Shown piece after piece: positions 1 through 9,900 of a DNA stretch of 64,000 nt. Under the pieces are notes generated by a model that saw only the letters and a program-made list of their open reading frames with translations, ran no database searches and was not told the DNA's origin. How positions within the stretch are numbered: the first letter of the stretch is position 1; each line of letters starts with the position of its first letter. The position numbers and the translations under genes were made by a program. The stretch is taken from positions 62,001-126,000 of the forward strand of contig CAZDXB010000008.1 in NCBI GenBank assembly GCA_964509335.1, read 5' to 3'. Source of the DNA: CAZDXB01 sp964509335 (GTDB taxonomy: Bacteria > Bacteroidota > Ignavibacteria > Kapaibacteriales > UBA2268).

Positions 1-1
1 C

Positions 2-1063
2 GGCGAAAGTTGGACGATTTATAACGAAACGAATTCCGAAATACCCAGCAATTACGTGACTTCAACGGCGATTGACGGCGACGATAAGTGGTTCGGAATA
101 ATGAATCGAGGGGTAATTAAATTAAGCAACAACGATACTTGGACGTTATACGACTCTGTTTCTTCTGGTTTACCGAAGGATTACGTAAGCTGTATAGCGT
201 TCGACGGCAGCGGAGCTAAGTGGATCTGCACTTGGGGCGGCGGCTTGGCAAAATACGACGATGAAAATTGGACGGTTTACAATGAATCTAATTCCGATTT
301 GCCCGGTAATTACGTCCGTTCTTTAGCTTTAGAGGAAAACGGCGACATTTGGATAGGAACCCTCAAAGGCGCGGTCAAATACGACGGCGAAAATTGGACT
401 ATTTACGACGAGTCAAATTCAGATTTGCCCGATAATCGCGTAATCCAAGTAGCTATCGACAGCGCCGGAGTAAAATGGCTGGGGACTTTTACGGGCGTCG
501 CAAAATACGACGATGAAAATTGGACGATTTACGACACTTCAAATTCCAACTTGCCCGACAATAGAATACTTTCAATCGCGATAGATAAACGCGGAAATAA
601 ATGGTTCGGAACGACTGGTTCGGGAGCTATAAAATACGACGGCGAGGACTGGACAGTTTACGACGCTTCTAATAGCGGATTGCCGGATAACAAAGTAGAA
701 GATATAGCCATAGATAACGACGGCGCAATTTGGTTCGGAACGGAAAGCGGCGTCGCCGTTATGAGAGAAAGTTCCAGTATAATAGAAAAAAATACAACCG
801 AGCCTATTGTCGCGTCAATATATCCAAACCCGCTCTCGGACAAAGCGACTATAAATTTTGAAATTTGCCGCTCCGTTAACGTCGAGATTTTCATTATTGA
901 CGCTTTTGGAAGGGAGATTAAAAGAATAGTTGACGACAAGTTTTTTTCCCGAGGAGCGCATAAATTGGATTTTTCCGCCGGTAGCTTAGCGACGGGAGTT
1001 TATTATATTATCGTAAACGCCGGCGAAAAAACAAGCGCGATACGGATACTTTCGGTTAATTAA
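2..1063 (+). CDS. T9SS-secreted beta-propeller protein (5'-truncated)
   Basis: The reading frame is already open at base 2 and encodes propeller sequence there, so the true start lies outside the window; the GTG at 56 is internal. Six repeats of about 43 residues follow, each with the pattern NWTxYDxSNSxLPDNxV, then AID, then KWxGTxxGxxKYDGE. This is the two-component-regulator propeller type (Reg_prop). The last 85 or so residues form a T9SS type A sorting domain: YPNPLSDKATINFE, then a FGREI turn, then SLATGVYYIIV, ending in a short basic/hydrophobic strand. The protein is therefore probably exported, moved across the outer membrane and anchored or released at the surface. No sensor-kinase or DNA-binding domain is present, so the propeller probably acts as a binding scaffold. 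Its ligand cannot be told from sequence. Confidence 0.85.
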   Translation, partial: GESWTIYNETNSEIPSNYVTSTAIDGDDKWFGIMNRGVIKLSNNDTWTLYDSVSSGLPKDYVSCIAFDGSGAKWICTWGGGLAKYDDENWTVYNESNSDLPGNYVRSLALEENGDIWIGTLKGAVKYDGENWTIYDESNSDLPDNRVIQVAIDSAGVKWLGTFTGVAKYDDENWTIYDTSNSNLPDNRILSIAIDKRGNKWFGTTGSGAIKYDGEDWTVYDASNSGLPDNKVEDIAIDNDGAIWFGTESGVAVMRESSSIIEKNTTEPIVASIYPNPLSDKATINFEICRSVNVEIFIIDAFGREIKRIVDDKFFSRGAHKLDFSAGSLATGVYYIIVNAGEKTSAIRILSVN

Positions 1064-1168
1064 TAACGACGGATATTTTTGAAAACTATATTTAAATTTA
1101 ATAATTTTATCGCAACGATTGAATTTTAGATAACAAATATTATTATTTTTCCAAACTAAGGATTGTAT

Positions 1169-4078
1169 ATGAGGCTGCCGATATTTTTTGTTTTTATTAT
1201 ACTTGCTTGTCAAATTACAAATTCGAGAGTTCTAAAAGTCGGACCGACGAGGGCTTATAAAACGCCGAGCGAAGCGGTGGCTGAAACGAGCGACGGAGAT
1301 ACAGTTGAAATCGACGCCGGAGTTTACGAGCGCGACGTCGCCGTTTGGAACAGCGACAATCTTTACGTAAAAGGAATAGGCGGGCGCGCCCATTTAAAAT
1401 CAGAAGGCAACGCCGCTCAGAAAAAAGCTATCTGGGTTATTAACGGGAACAATTTCACCGTTGAAAATGTCGAATTTTCTGAATGCTCTGTGTCCGATAA
1501 AAACGGAGCGGGCATTAGACAACAAGGAACAAATTTGACGGTTAGGAATTGCTATTTCCACGACAACGAAAACGGAATACTTACAAGCAACGATTCCGAC
1601 AGCGAAATTTTAATCGAATATTCGATTTTTGAAAACAACGGTTACGGCGACGGTTACACGCATAATATGTATATAAATCGCGTCAAGAAATTTACTCTTA
1701 GATATTGCTATAGTAAACAAGCGAATATAGGGCATTGCGTGAAAAGCAGAGCTAGCGAGAATCACATTCTATATAATAGAATAATGGACGAATGGGGCGG
1801 CTCGGCTAGTATGCTGTTAGATTTGCCAAACGGCGGCGAATCCTACGTTGTCGGCAACGTTTTTATGCAAAGCGCCGCCGCCGAAAATTATAGAATGGTT
1901 ACTTACGGTTTGGAAGGTTTGTCTAATCCAACAAACGAATTGTATTTCGCGTACAATACTTTGGTAAATTATAGGCATAGCTGCAATTTTGTCGCCGTAA
2001 AAGAAGGCGCGGACACCGCTTATATTGTAAATAATTACTTTATCGGCGGAGGAGAGGTTTTAAGCGGCGAAGCGGACACGGTTAATAATATAAAAGTTGA
2101 CAATATTGACGACGCGGGTTTTATTCAACCCGATAGTTTAAATTATAGGATTAACTACGACGCCCCCGCTGTTAACGCCGCGTTGTCTTTAAGCTCGCTC
2201 GGCAAGATGGATTTAAGTCAAATGAAGGAATACGTTCATCCCGTTAATTATAAAAAGCGCGAATCGTTTCAAATAATGGACGTCGGCGCTTTCGAATACG
2301 CTCCGTCAATCAACACCGGAACTATCGTCGGCGCGCCTTTTTGCGCGGGCGAATATATCGACGTCCCGTTTACCGTTGAAGGTTCTTTTAATTCCGGCAA
2401 TTACTTCATAGCTCAGCTTTCGGACGCGAGCGGCGATTTTAGCTCGCCTCTATATTTGGATTCTTTGTTGGGGACTAGTTCGGACACGATAGAAGACGTA
2501 AAATTGCCCGACAGTTTGTCCGGCTGTTCCGGCTACAGAATCAGAGTGGTAAGCGACGCGCCGGCGGTCGTAGGGTCTGACAACGGAAGCGATATTGCGA
2601 TAAATCCATTGCCGGAGCCGGAAATAACAAGCGGCAGCGTTCAGGTATGCGAGAACGACGAATATATGTATATCCGCGAAACGGACGCCGGTTCCGATTA
2701 TAAATGGAAAGCGGAGGGCGGCGTAATAATAGGCGACGACGCCGGAGACACCGTAACGGTAGCTTGGGGCGGAATGGGCGCCGGCAAGTTGACGTTGGTT
2801 CAGACTGCCGTTTCGGGCTGCATAGATTCCACAGAGATGGACGTAACGATAAACGCTTTGCCGGAGCCGGAAATAACATCGGGCGAGACGTCTGTTTGCG
2901 CTTATCATGAAGAATCGTATGCATGCAATAGTTCCGCCGAGCTGGAAATACAATGGAAGGCAATCGGCGGCGAGATTGTAGGCGCCGACACCAATTCTAG
3001 CGTTACAATTTTATGGGGAGCCGCCGGTTCGGCGACATTAACTTTAATTCAAACGGATAGGGACGCAGGTTGCCGCGATTCGTTAAAACAGACAGTAACG
3101 ATAAATTCCTCTCCCGAAGCGGAGATTTTGTCCGGCGACAGCGTTGTATGCGAAGGAGACGAGGAGACATACACCGGACGAAGCGACCCGTCGATGGAAT
3201 ACCAATGGAGCGTGTCGGGCGGAACGATTGACGGCGACGCCGACAACGCGAGCGTAATTGTGTTGTGGGAGGCGCCCGGTTCCGGGACGATAACTTTAGT
3301 AATGAGCGACGGAGATACCGGATGCAGGGATACGACGCATAAAAGCGTAACGATAAATCCTTTGCCGTCGGTAAGTTTTGCTTGCTCGACAGACGAGATA
3401 TGCGAGAACGAGGGCGATTTCGAGTTGAGCGGCGGTTCTCCCGAAGGGGGTAGATATACCGGAGACGGCGTTATATCCGGCAGGTTTTATCCTGCAAGGA
3501 CAGGAGCGGGGACTTTCGTAGTAACATATACGTATAGCGATAACGGTTGTGAGAATAGCGCGAGCGATAGTGTTGTCGTTCATCCCTCGCCCGAAAAACC
3601 AACGATAGAAGAGCGGAACGACACGCTGTTTTGCAGTCCGGCTGAGAGTTATCAATGGTATTTTAACGAGGAGCGGATAGTCTCCGCCGCCAGCCGTTAC
3701 TTAGTTCCCGACGGGAGCGGTCATTACGCAGTGGAAATAACGGACGCCCACAGTTGCTCGAATATCTCGGATAATTATTATTACAAGAAGACATCAGTAA
3801 ACGAAGATAAAGGAAATAGATTTGATTTAGTAGCGCGACCTAATCCGTTTACCGGCGAGACGACGGTGTATTTTACATTAGAAAACGGCAGTCGGGTGAG
3901 CGCGCGTTTAATAGATATTATGGGGAAAGAAGCCGTTAATATTATTAATAGCGAATACATGGAACGGGGAGCGAATAAAATTGATTTCGAGGCAAAAAAC
4001 ATGCTACCGGGGTTGTATTATTTGGTTTTGCAAGCGGGAGCTTCGACCGAAACGATAAAACTAATAATAATCAAGTAG
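1169..4078 (+). CDS. T9SS-secreted beta-helix protein with Ig-like repeats
   Basis: About 969 residues. The ATG at 1169 is preferred over the TTG at 1163, because AAGGA at 1158-1162 is properly spaced only for the ATG. A signal peptide (MRLPIFFVFIILACQ) is followed by a right-handed parallel beta-helix (about residues 25-380) with typical NCYFHDNENG and YSIFENNG turns. A CSG-containing Ig-like domain follows, then three near-identical repeats of about 83 residues. Each repeat starts PEPEITSG or PEAEILSG, carries a VC...GC cysteine pair, and has a W in the core. Two more Ig-like segments and a T9SS sorting domain (ARPNPFTGETTVYF ... MLPGLYYLVL ... KLIIIK) end the protein. Beta-helix folds often bind or cleave polysaccharide, but no catalytic residues can be assigned here. 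It is probably surface-exposed and adhesive or glycan-binding. Confidence 0.85.
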   Translation: MRLPIFFVFIILACQITNSRVLKVGPTRAYKTPSEAVAETSDGDTVEIDAGVYERDVAVWNSDNLYVKGIGGRAHLKSEGNAAQKKAIWVINGNNFTVENVEFSECSVSDKNGAGIRQQGTNLTVRNCYFHDNENGILTSNDSDSEILIEYSIFENNGYGDGYTHNMYINRVKKFTLRYCYSKQANIGHCVKSRASENHILYNRIMDEWGGSASMLLDLPNGGESYVVGNVFMQSAAAENYRMVTYGLEGLSNPTNELYFAYNTLVNYRHSCNFVAVKEGADTAYIVNNYFIGGGEVLSGEADTVNNIKVDNIDDAGFIQPDSLNYRINYDAPAVNAALSLSSLGKMDLSQMKEYVHPVNYKKRESFQIMDVGAFEYAPSINTGTIVGAPFCAGEYIDVPFTVEGSFNSGNYFIAQLSDASGDFSSPLYLDSLLGTSSDTIEDVKLPDSLSGCSGYRIRVVSDAPAVVGSDNGSDIAINPLPEPEITSGSVQVCENDEYMYIRETDAGSDYKWKAEGGVIIGDDAGDTVTVAWGGMGAGKLTLVQTAVSGCIDSTEMDVTINALPEPEITSGETSVCAYHEESYACNSSAELEIQWKAIGGEIVGADTNSSVTILWGAAGSATLTLIQTDRDAGCRDSLKQTVTINSSPEAEILSGDSVVCEGDEETYTGRSDPSMEYQWSVSGGTIDGDADNASVIVLWEAPGSGTITLVMSDGDTGCRDTTHKSVTINPLPSVSFACSTDEICENEGDFELSGGSPEGGRYTGDGVISGRFYPARTGAGTFVVTYTYSDNGCENSASDSVVVHPSPEKPTIEERNDTLFCSPAESYQWYFNEERIVSAASRYLVPDGSGHYAVEITDAHSCSNISDNYYYKKTSVNEDKGNRFDLVARPNPFTGETTVYFTLENGSRVSARLIDIMGKEAVNIINSEYMERGANKIDFEAKNMLPGLYYLVLQAGASTETIKLIIIK

Positions 4079-4100
4079 CGAAGACGCGCTTGTCTTTGTC

Positions 4101-4243
4101 AGATAATTACTAATTTTTGATTCCTTAGCTCATTCCCAAATTGTAATTTGGGAATGAGGCGGGTGAAAAGTAGTAACGAAGACGGGCTCGTCTTAGTCAA
4201 CAAAGAAAAAGGCGGGAGCGGACGGGGGCGTCCGCTCTACTGA
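4101..4243. repeat. Modular dispersed repeat, copy A, with two hairpins
   Basis: This gap between two convergent genes holds two perfect palindromes. The first, at 4129-4158, has 14-base arms (CTCATTCCCAAATT and its complement) around GT. The second, at 4216-4237, has arms GAGCGGACG/CGTCCGCTC around GGGG. The flanking text (TAATTACTAATTTTTGA, GTGAAAAGTAG, CGAAG, TCTTAGT) recurs near 42457-42563 with the first hairpin replaced by another. The hairpins may also end transcription of the genes on either side, but neither has a clear U-tract. Confidence 0.75.
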
Positions 4244-4263
4244 TATTATAAGTTCGTTCTTTG

Positions 4264-5508
4264 TTACTTTGCCGAGAATCTTTTGAATTCCTTAAGGGCT
4301 TCGGGGAATGGTTCTATGACGCGATCCAAAATGCCTTGGAATAAGGATATGGCGACTCCGTAATTTGTAATAGGGACTTCGGCGAGTTTGGCTTTTCTCA
4401 ATCTGACGAGCATTTCGTTTCTTGTAAGCATACAACCGCCGCAATGTATGACGGCTTTGTATTCGTTTAGGTTGTCGGGATAGTCCCTGCCGGCGAAAAC
4501 GTCGATTTTCGGCTCGAAACCCGTAAAGTTTTTCAGCCATCTGGGGATTTTCACTCTGCCGATGTCTTCTTCGTTCGGATGATGACTGCAGGCTTCGGCT
4601 ATTAGTATCTTATCGCCTCGTTTTAGTTTAGTTAGCGCGGCGGCTCCTTTTACCTGCTCCGTCAACTCGCCTTTATATCGGGAGAACAGTATTGAAAAAG
4701 TCGTGCAAGCGACGTTCGGCGAGGTGTTCTCCACCATAAAATCCACTACTTGAGAGTCGCATACGACAAGGTCGGGCTTTACGCTTAGCGAGTTTAAAGT
4801 TTTCTCGTATTCCGATTCTTTGACCATAATTGATATGCCGCCGCCGTCGAGGATATCGCGAATAGTCTGAACTTGCGGTAGTATTAGTCTGCCTTTGGGA
4901 GCTTCTTTGTCGATAGGAATTAGCATAATAGCCAATCCTTGCTTGGGCAATAAATCCCGAATCAAGGGCGGCGGGCTGGAATATTCTTTAGGTAGAATTT
5001 CGAGCAAATAATTTTTAAATTCGTTTACGTAATCGTCTCTGTTTAATTTATCTATAGCGGAGCATAGAACAATCCGCTTAGAATATTTTGATAGCGCCTC
5101 AATAAATTGTTCGCCCGGCTTTTCGGAGTCGATTTTGTTTACTGCTATTATAAACGGTATTTCCGCTTTCTTTAATTCGTCGGCGACTTTTTCTTCGTAT
5201 TCGGTGAATTTATTCGGTTCGATTATTATTACCGAAACTTCCGCGCGGTCGATTACTTTCATAGTTCTTTGCAATCGTTTTTTCGAAAGCTCTGAAAAAT
5301 CGTCTATGCCGCCCGTATCGAGAAAGGTGACGGGACCAATCGGCAGAAGCTCCATCGATTTTTCAACTACGTCAGTCGTTGTGCCGGGCGTCTCGGAAGT
5401 TATTGATACGTCTTGATTGGCGACCATATTGAGAAAGCTGGATTTTCCGACGTTTGTTCTGCCGAATAATCCTATTTGCAATCTGAGTGATTTCGGAGTT
5501 TTTTGCAT
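4264..5508 (-). CDS. hydF: [FeFe]-hydrogenase H-cluster maturation GTPase HydF
   Basis: HydF is the scaffold on which the 2Fe subcluster of [FeFe]-hydrogenase is completed and delivered to apo-HydA. The N-terminal GTPase domain has a P-loop GRTNVGKS (residues 16-23), a TPGTTTD switch I, DTGG (64-67) and NKID (124-127). The C-terminal cluster-binding domain shows C307-x-H309 and H355-C356-x-x-C359, the HydF iron-sulfur ligand pattern. Length (414 aa) is normal. The start lies one base after the hydE stop, so the two are co-transcribed and probably translationally coupled. Neither HydG nor the hydrogenase is in this window, so these must be encoded elsewhere. Confidence 0.95.
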   Translation of the reverse strand: MQKTPKSLRLQIGLFGRTNVGKSSFLNMVANQDVSITSETPGTTTDVVEKSMELLPIGPVTFLDTGGIDDFSELSKKRLQRTMKVIDRAEVSVIIIEPNKFTEYEEKVADELKKAEIPFIIAVNKIDSEKPGEQFIEALSKYSKRIVLCSAIDKLNRDDYVNEFKNYLLEILPKEYSSPPPLIRDLLPKQGLAIMLIPIDKEAPKGRLILPQVQTIRDILDGGGISIMVKESEYEKTLNSLSVKPDLVVCDSQVVDFMVENTSPNVACTTFSILFSRYKGELTEQVKGAAALTKLKRGDKILIAEACSHHPNEEDIGRVKIPRWLKNFTGFEPKIDVFAGRDYPDNLNEYKAVIHCGGCMLTRNEMLVRLRKAKLAEVPITNYGVAISLFQGILDRVIEPFPEALKEFKRFSAK

Positions 5509-5509
5509 C

Positions 5510-6610
5510 TTATTTCCGTTCGTTTTTTTTAAAGAAACGTGGGGAATCGCCCCATTCGTCGTATCCTATCGGTCTTTTGATTTTATCGGTTTCAAGAACT
5601 GACAAGCCGCCTTTGTATTTATCGGTATCGTCAACTTTATGTTTGTCTTCGTAAAGATTGTATTCTTTCCGTGATTCGCTCGGCGTTAGAGAAGGCATAA
5701 ACACGTTGGCTCCGAAGCTAAGTCCGGCTAATCTCCCGTTTGAATTTATCGTTTGTAGAGCGGTTGTCGAAGCGATATTTACGTCTTTTAGAACTAGTCG
5801 GGTTACCGCTATCATTTTCAGCGAAAGCGAATATATGTCGTCTTTTCTTCTAATGTATTTTTTTTCGTAGCTCTTAAGCGGGGTGTTTTTACTAAGAAGA
5901 TAAGGTCCCATTCCTATCATATCTACGTCCATATCCCTGAAGAACAAGACGTCGTCGGCTAAGTTTTCAATCGTTTGTCCGGGCAGTCCAATCATAACTC
6001 CCGTGCCGACTTGATAGCCGATTTTTTTCAGCGTCTTCAAACATTTGACTCTGTTCTCAAAGCTCATTTCTTTGGGATGCAAGCTTTCGTAGAGGCGTTT
6101 GTCGCTAGTTTCGACTCTTAGAAGGTATCTATGCGCTCCCGCCTCGAAAAAGCGCCGATATGCTTCCTCGGATTGCTCGCCGACGCAAAGAGTAATTCCT
6201 AAACCGTTTGGTAGCTTATCGGATTTGGTTTTTTCCTTTATTGTTCTTATCGTATCTTCGACGAAGTCGATGAATTTGGCGTCGTCGCGTTCGCCGGACT
6301 GAACGACAATAGAGCCGTAGCCCATTTTAGCGCATCTTTTAGCTATTTCTATTATTTCGGCTTTGTCGAGGCTGTATCTTTTGACTTTTTGAGCGCTTTT
6401 TCGAATGCCGCAGTAATAACAATCGTTAGAGCAAACGTTTGAAAATTCAACGATACCGCGAAGAAAAACTTTTTCGCCGCAGTTTTCAATCAATGTCTCG
6501 TAAGCTTTAACCCTCAATAATTCAATTGTTTCAGGGCTTTTAATTGAGAGTAAGCGGGCGATATCTTCTCGGCTTAACCGTTTATTTTTCAGTATTTTTT
6601 CAATTTTCAT
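5510..6610 (-). CDS. hydE: [FeFe]-hydrogenase maturation radical SAM protein HydE
   Basis: HydE is a radical S-adenosylmethionine enzyme that helps build the dithiomethylamine-bridged 2Fe precursor of the H-cluster. The CxxxCxxC motif is C60-SND-C64-YY-C67, followed by GIRK as in HydE/BioB-like enzymes. An N-terminal helical part (residues 1-45) precedes the TIM-barrel, which includes GYGSIVVQSGE, LGITLCVGE, LRVETSD and GVMIGLPGQ. The C-terminal third has no cysteines, so the second accessory Fe-S cluster seen in some HydE proteins is absent; in the family that cluster is dispensable. Upstream DNA is A/T-rich with no Shine-Dalgarno match. A GACGT-N7-ACGTC inverted repeat lies about 50-70 bp upstream. 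Confidence 0.94.
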   Translation of the reverse strand: MKIEKILKNKRLSREDIARLLSIKSPETIELLRVKAYETLIENCGEKVFLRGIVEFSNVCSNDCYYCGIRKSAQKVKRYSLDKAEIIEIAKRCAKMGYGSIVVQSGERDDAKFIDFVEDTIRTIKEKTKSDKLPNGLGITLCVGEQSEEAYRRFFEAGAHRYLLRVETSDKRLYESLHPKEMSFENRVKCLKTLKKIGYQVGTGVMIGLPGQTIENLADDVLFFRDMDVDMIGMGPYLLSKNTPLKSYEKKYIRRKDDIYSLSLKMIAVTRLVLKDVNIASTTALQTINSNGRLAGLSFGANVFMPSLTPSESRKEYNLYEDKHKVDDTDKYKGGLSVLETDKIKRPIGYDEWGDSPRFFKKNERK

Positions 6611-6661
6611 TAAAAAAAAATTTGCTCTTTTTGTTTAAAAAATGTTATATTGCGTTTATAT

Positions 6662-6678
6662 GACGTTTAAATTACGTC
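6662..6678. promoter_or_regulatory. Inverted repeat upstream of hydE, possible operator
   Basis: GACGT-TTAAATT-ACGTC is a perfect 5-7-5 inverted repeat centred about 60 bp upstream of the hydE start, in the divergent gap to the gene at 6903. A TATAAC-like box lies between it and hydE. The position suits a dimeric regulator, but the regulator is unknown. A second small hairpin (CAACC-N7-GGTTG, 6708-6724) lies further upstream in the same 292-base gap. Confidence 0.35.
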
Positions 6679-6902
6679 TATAACTTAAGTTTTGTTATAA
6701 TTTAAATCAACCTGAAATGGGTTGCGAGCGGCATAAGGGGAAAGAGCAAGTCTTTAATTTTACGGAGCGAATAGGGTTTATTTGCAACTATTTTTCAATA
6801 TTGTTTCAATATATGAAAAATAGTTAATAGATATTTCTTATATTGAGTTTTGAACTTAATGTGGAAGTAATAATAATAAATATAATTTGAAAGGAGCGAA
6901 AA

Positions 6903-9900
6903 GTGAAATTTTTGAAGACTTTTATGTTTTTCGCGGCATTGTGCTTATTATTTTCGACAGAAATCGTTTTAGCTCAGGGCGCGCCCGTAATAAACGACGT
7001 AAACGCGCCGGCTATTCATTGCGCTGATTTTTCAGCCACTTACACGGTCGATATTACCGGCTCTGCAGATATTATTTACTGGGAAGCGGAAGGCGCCGGT
7101 TGGAGCGTAGAAAGTTCGACGACCTCGAACACTTTTAACGCAATAACCGCCGGACCGGAAAGCGGCACTATAAGCGTTTGGGCTGAGAATGGGTCTGGTA
7201 TGAGCAATACCTTTACTTTAACTAAAGACCAAATAGGAGACCCCGACGCTATTAACGTTCCCGGCGGATTTCATTGTTCGGACGAATCGTTGACTTATAC
7301 GGTCGATGCCGTTCACAACGCCGATTATTACGGTTGGAGCGTTGAAGGAAACGGATGGACGGTATCTCATAGCTCGTCCACTTGGGCGGAAATCACCGGA
7401 GGAGACGGAGACGCCGCGGTTTCCGTTTGGGCAAACAACGCTTGCGTTTCGAGCGCGACTTACACGGAATTGATTGTGCAGAAATACGACCCGGATTCAA
7501 TCGTAGCTGTAAATCCGGGATTGCACTGTCCGGGTTCGTCCAAAACTTACACGATTTCTCCCGTTACCGGAGCCGATTCATATTCTTGGTATCTGGAATC
7601 CGACTACCCGGGTTGGAGCGCCAGTTCAAGCACGACAACCGAACTAGTCGTTAGTTCCGGCACGGCAACTTTAGCGCCGGCTACTATTTACGTAGCGGCA
7701 AACAACGAATGCGGCTCGAGCGCGACTATAAGCAAAACATTAGACCCGTTCGGACCGCCCGAAGGATTAACTGCAAATCCTCCCGGCAGTCATTGCGTTG
7801 GAACGTCTAAAACATACACCGTTATACCTTTGGATTACGCGACGTCCTATAGTTGGACGTTTTCCGGCAGTTCCGGTTGGACGGCTACTTTAGGTTCGGG
7901 CGAATCGATAATAGTTAGTTGCGGACCGGCTACAATTGGGAGCGCCACTATAACGGTTACTGCGTCTAACGCTTGCGGAACTACTAGATCGTATTCAAAA
8001 ATACTAACTCCAACTTATACGCCTATTGCTCCGGATTCAATAAGAAAACCAGCTCACCATTGTTTAGGAGGGAGGGCGACTTACGTAGCGACTCCCGTTC
8101 CTAACGCTGAAAGCTATTCTTGGCAAGTTGAGCCGGCGGGCTGGACTGGTTCAAGTACGACAAACGAGATTGAATTAATGTCCACTTCAGAAACGGCGAC
8201 CATAACTGTAGTGGCTATAAACGATTGCGGCATTAGTTCGCCGAGAACGATTAATTCCACCGCTTTGACTTCGCCCAATAATCCAACAATAAGCGGTCCC
8301 GACAGAATTTGCGTAACAAATTCGAAAACTTACACCGCCACGCAAAGCGTTGAATCTACCAGTTATACTTGGTATTTGGAAGGCGAAGGCTGGGATTTCG
8401 CGGAGGTGGACGATTATTTTGTAGTCGCCCCGAGCGCGACTATTTCTGCGAGCGCTACGATTACCGCTCTAGCTTATAATCCTTGCGGCGAAAGCGCGAG
8501 CATAACGAAGATAGTCGAACCGGCGTTTCACTTACCGGCGCCGGCTAAAATATATCAGCCTCGTCATCATTGCGAAGGCGAAGTTAGACCTTACGCTTGC
8601 GCTCCCGTAGAAGGCGCGACTTCATATTATTGGTCGATTTCGGGAACAGGATGGAGCGGCTATAGCACGACTAGCTATATTGATTTACAAGCGGGGACCG
8701 GTCATGCCGAGATAAGCGTTGTGGCTATTAATGAATGTGGAACGAGTCAGGAAAGGTCAATATCCGTTACTCCCGGCAGAATTCCCGCAATTCCTAGAGG
8801 CATAGATAGACCAACAGTTCATTGCGGGGGAACGACGAGAATATATAGCGTTTCTCCCGTGCAAGGCGCGAGCGATTATGTTTGGCAAGTGTATAATAAA
8901 CCGAATGCCGAAGTTCCTTGGGAATTAGGCTCTACGTTGGGAGAAGACGTCGAGGTTACCGCGGGGTCCGAGAGCGCCACCTTAACTGTTTACGCGGCGA
9001 ATTCTTGCGGAACAGGCAATCCCTTAATTGTTCTTGTAAATCCAGTAACCGCTCCCGCTAAGCCCGATTCGATTCAGGGACATGAAAGACATTGCGAAGG
9101 AGCTTCTCAGTTATATTCAATAGACGAAATAGACGGAGCCAATTCTTACGCTTGGTCGGTTAACGGAAGCGGATGGACTGTTGGAACTAGCAACACTACA
9201 GAAGTGGAAGTAACAGCCGGCTCCGGGCAGGGAGTATTATTTGTCAAGGCGATGAATTCTTGCGGCGAAAGCGAGGAACGTTCTTTGATAATCGACCCGG
9301 CTGAACTGCCAGCCGCGCCGACGACTATTAATAAACCGTCGGTTCATTGTCGAGGATATATGGAAGAATATTCCGTAGAACCGGTTCCAACTGCCACTTC
9401 ATACGTTTGGGACGTTGACGGTAATAATTGGACCGGCGAAAGCGACAGCGCGAGCATCAAGATTACAGCCGGAACGGGACCCGGAAATATTAGCGTTTAC
9501 GCCGTTAATAGTTGCGGTTCCGGACCTGAATATTCTGAGGAGGTTATTTCTACTCCGATACCTTCTTCGGCGTTTAGAGTTGATAGAGACACGGTTTGCA
9601 GGGACGAATTCGTTACTGTAACTTATACTGGCGGAGCGAGTCGCAGCGCCGAGTTCGATTGGGATTTCGACGGCGGCGACGCCGACCCGGGAACGGGCAG
9701 AGGTCCGCACCAAGTTATGTGGTATGAAAATCCTGGAGCGAAAACTATCAAGCTAATCGTTACCGAAGACGGCTGTCCTTCGCAGGAAAACTTAGTTGGC
9801 GTTTACGTGGACGATTGCGTGGGAGTTGAAGACCGTTCGAGCGCTTCGGATAAAATCACGCTTATACCTAATCCCGCTAGCGGAACGGTAAGAATTAGAA

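Noticed and set aside
2450..2963. Two overlapping minus-strand frames (167 and 140 codons) inside the beta-helix/Ig gene
   Set aside because: They lie opposite the Ig-like repeats, are Arg- and Tyr-rich with no family, and the plus strand carries the real domains.
6708..6724. A CAACC-N7-GGTTG stem that might start a riboswitch
   Set aside because: The surrounding bases do not match any riboswitch core that could be recognised, and the stem is short.
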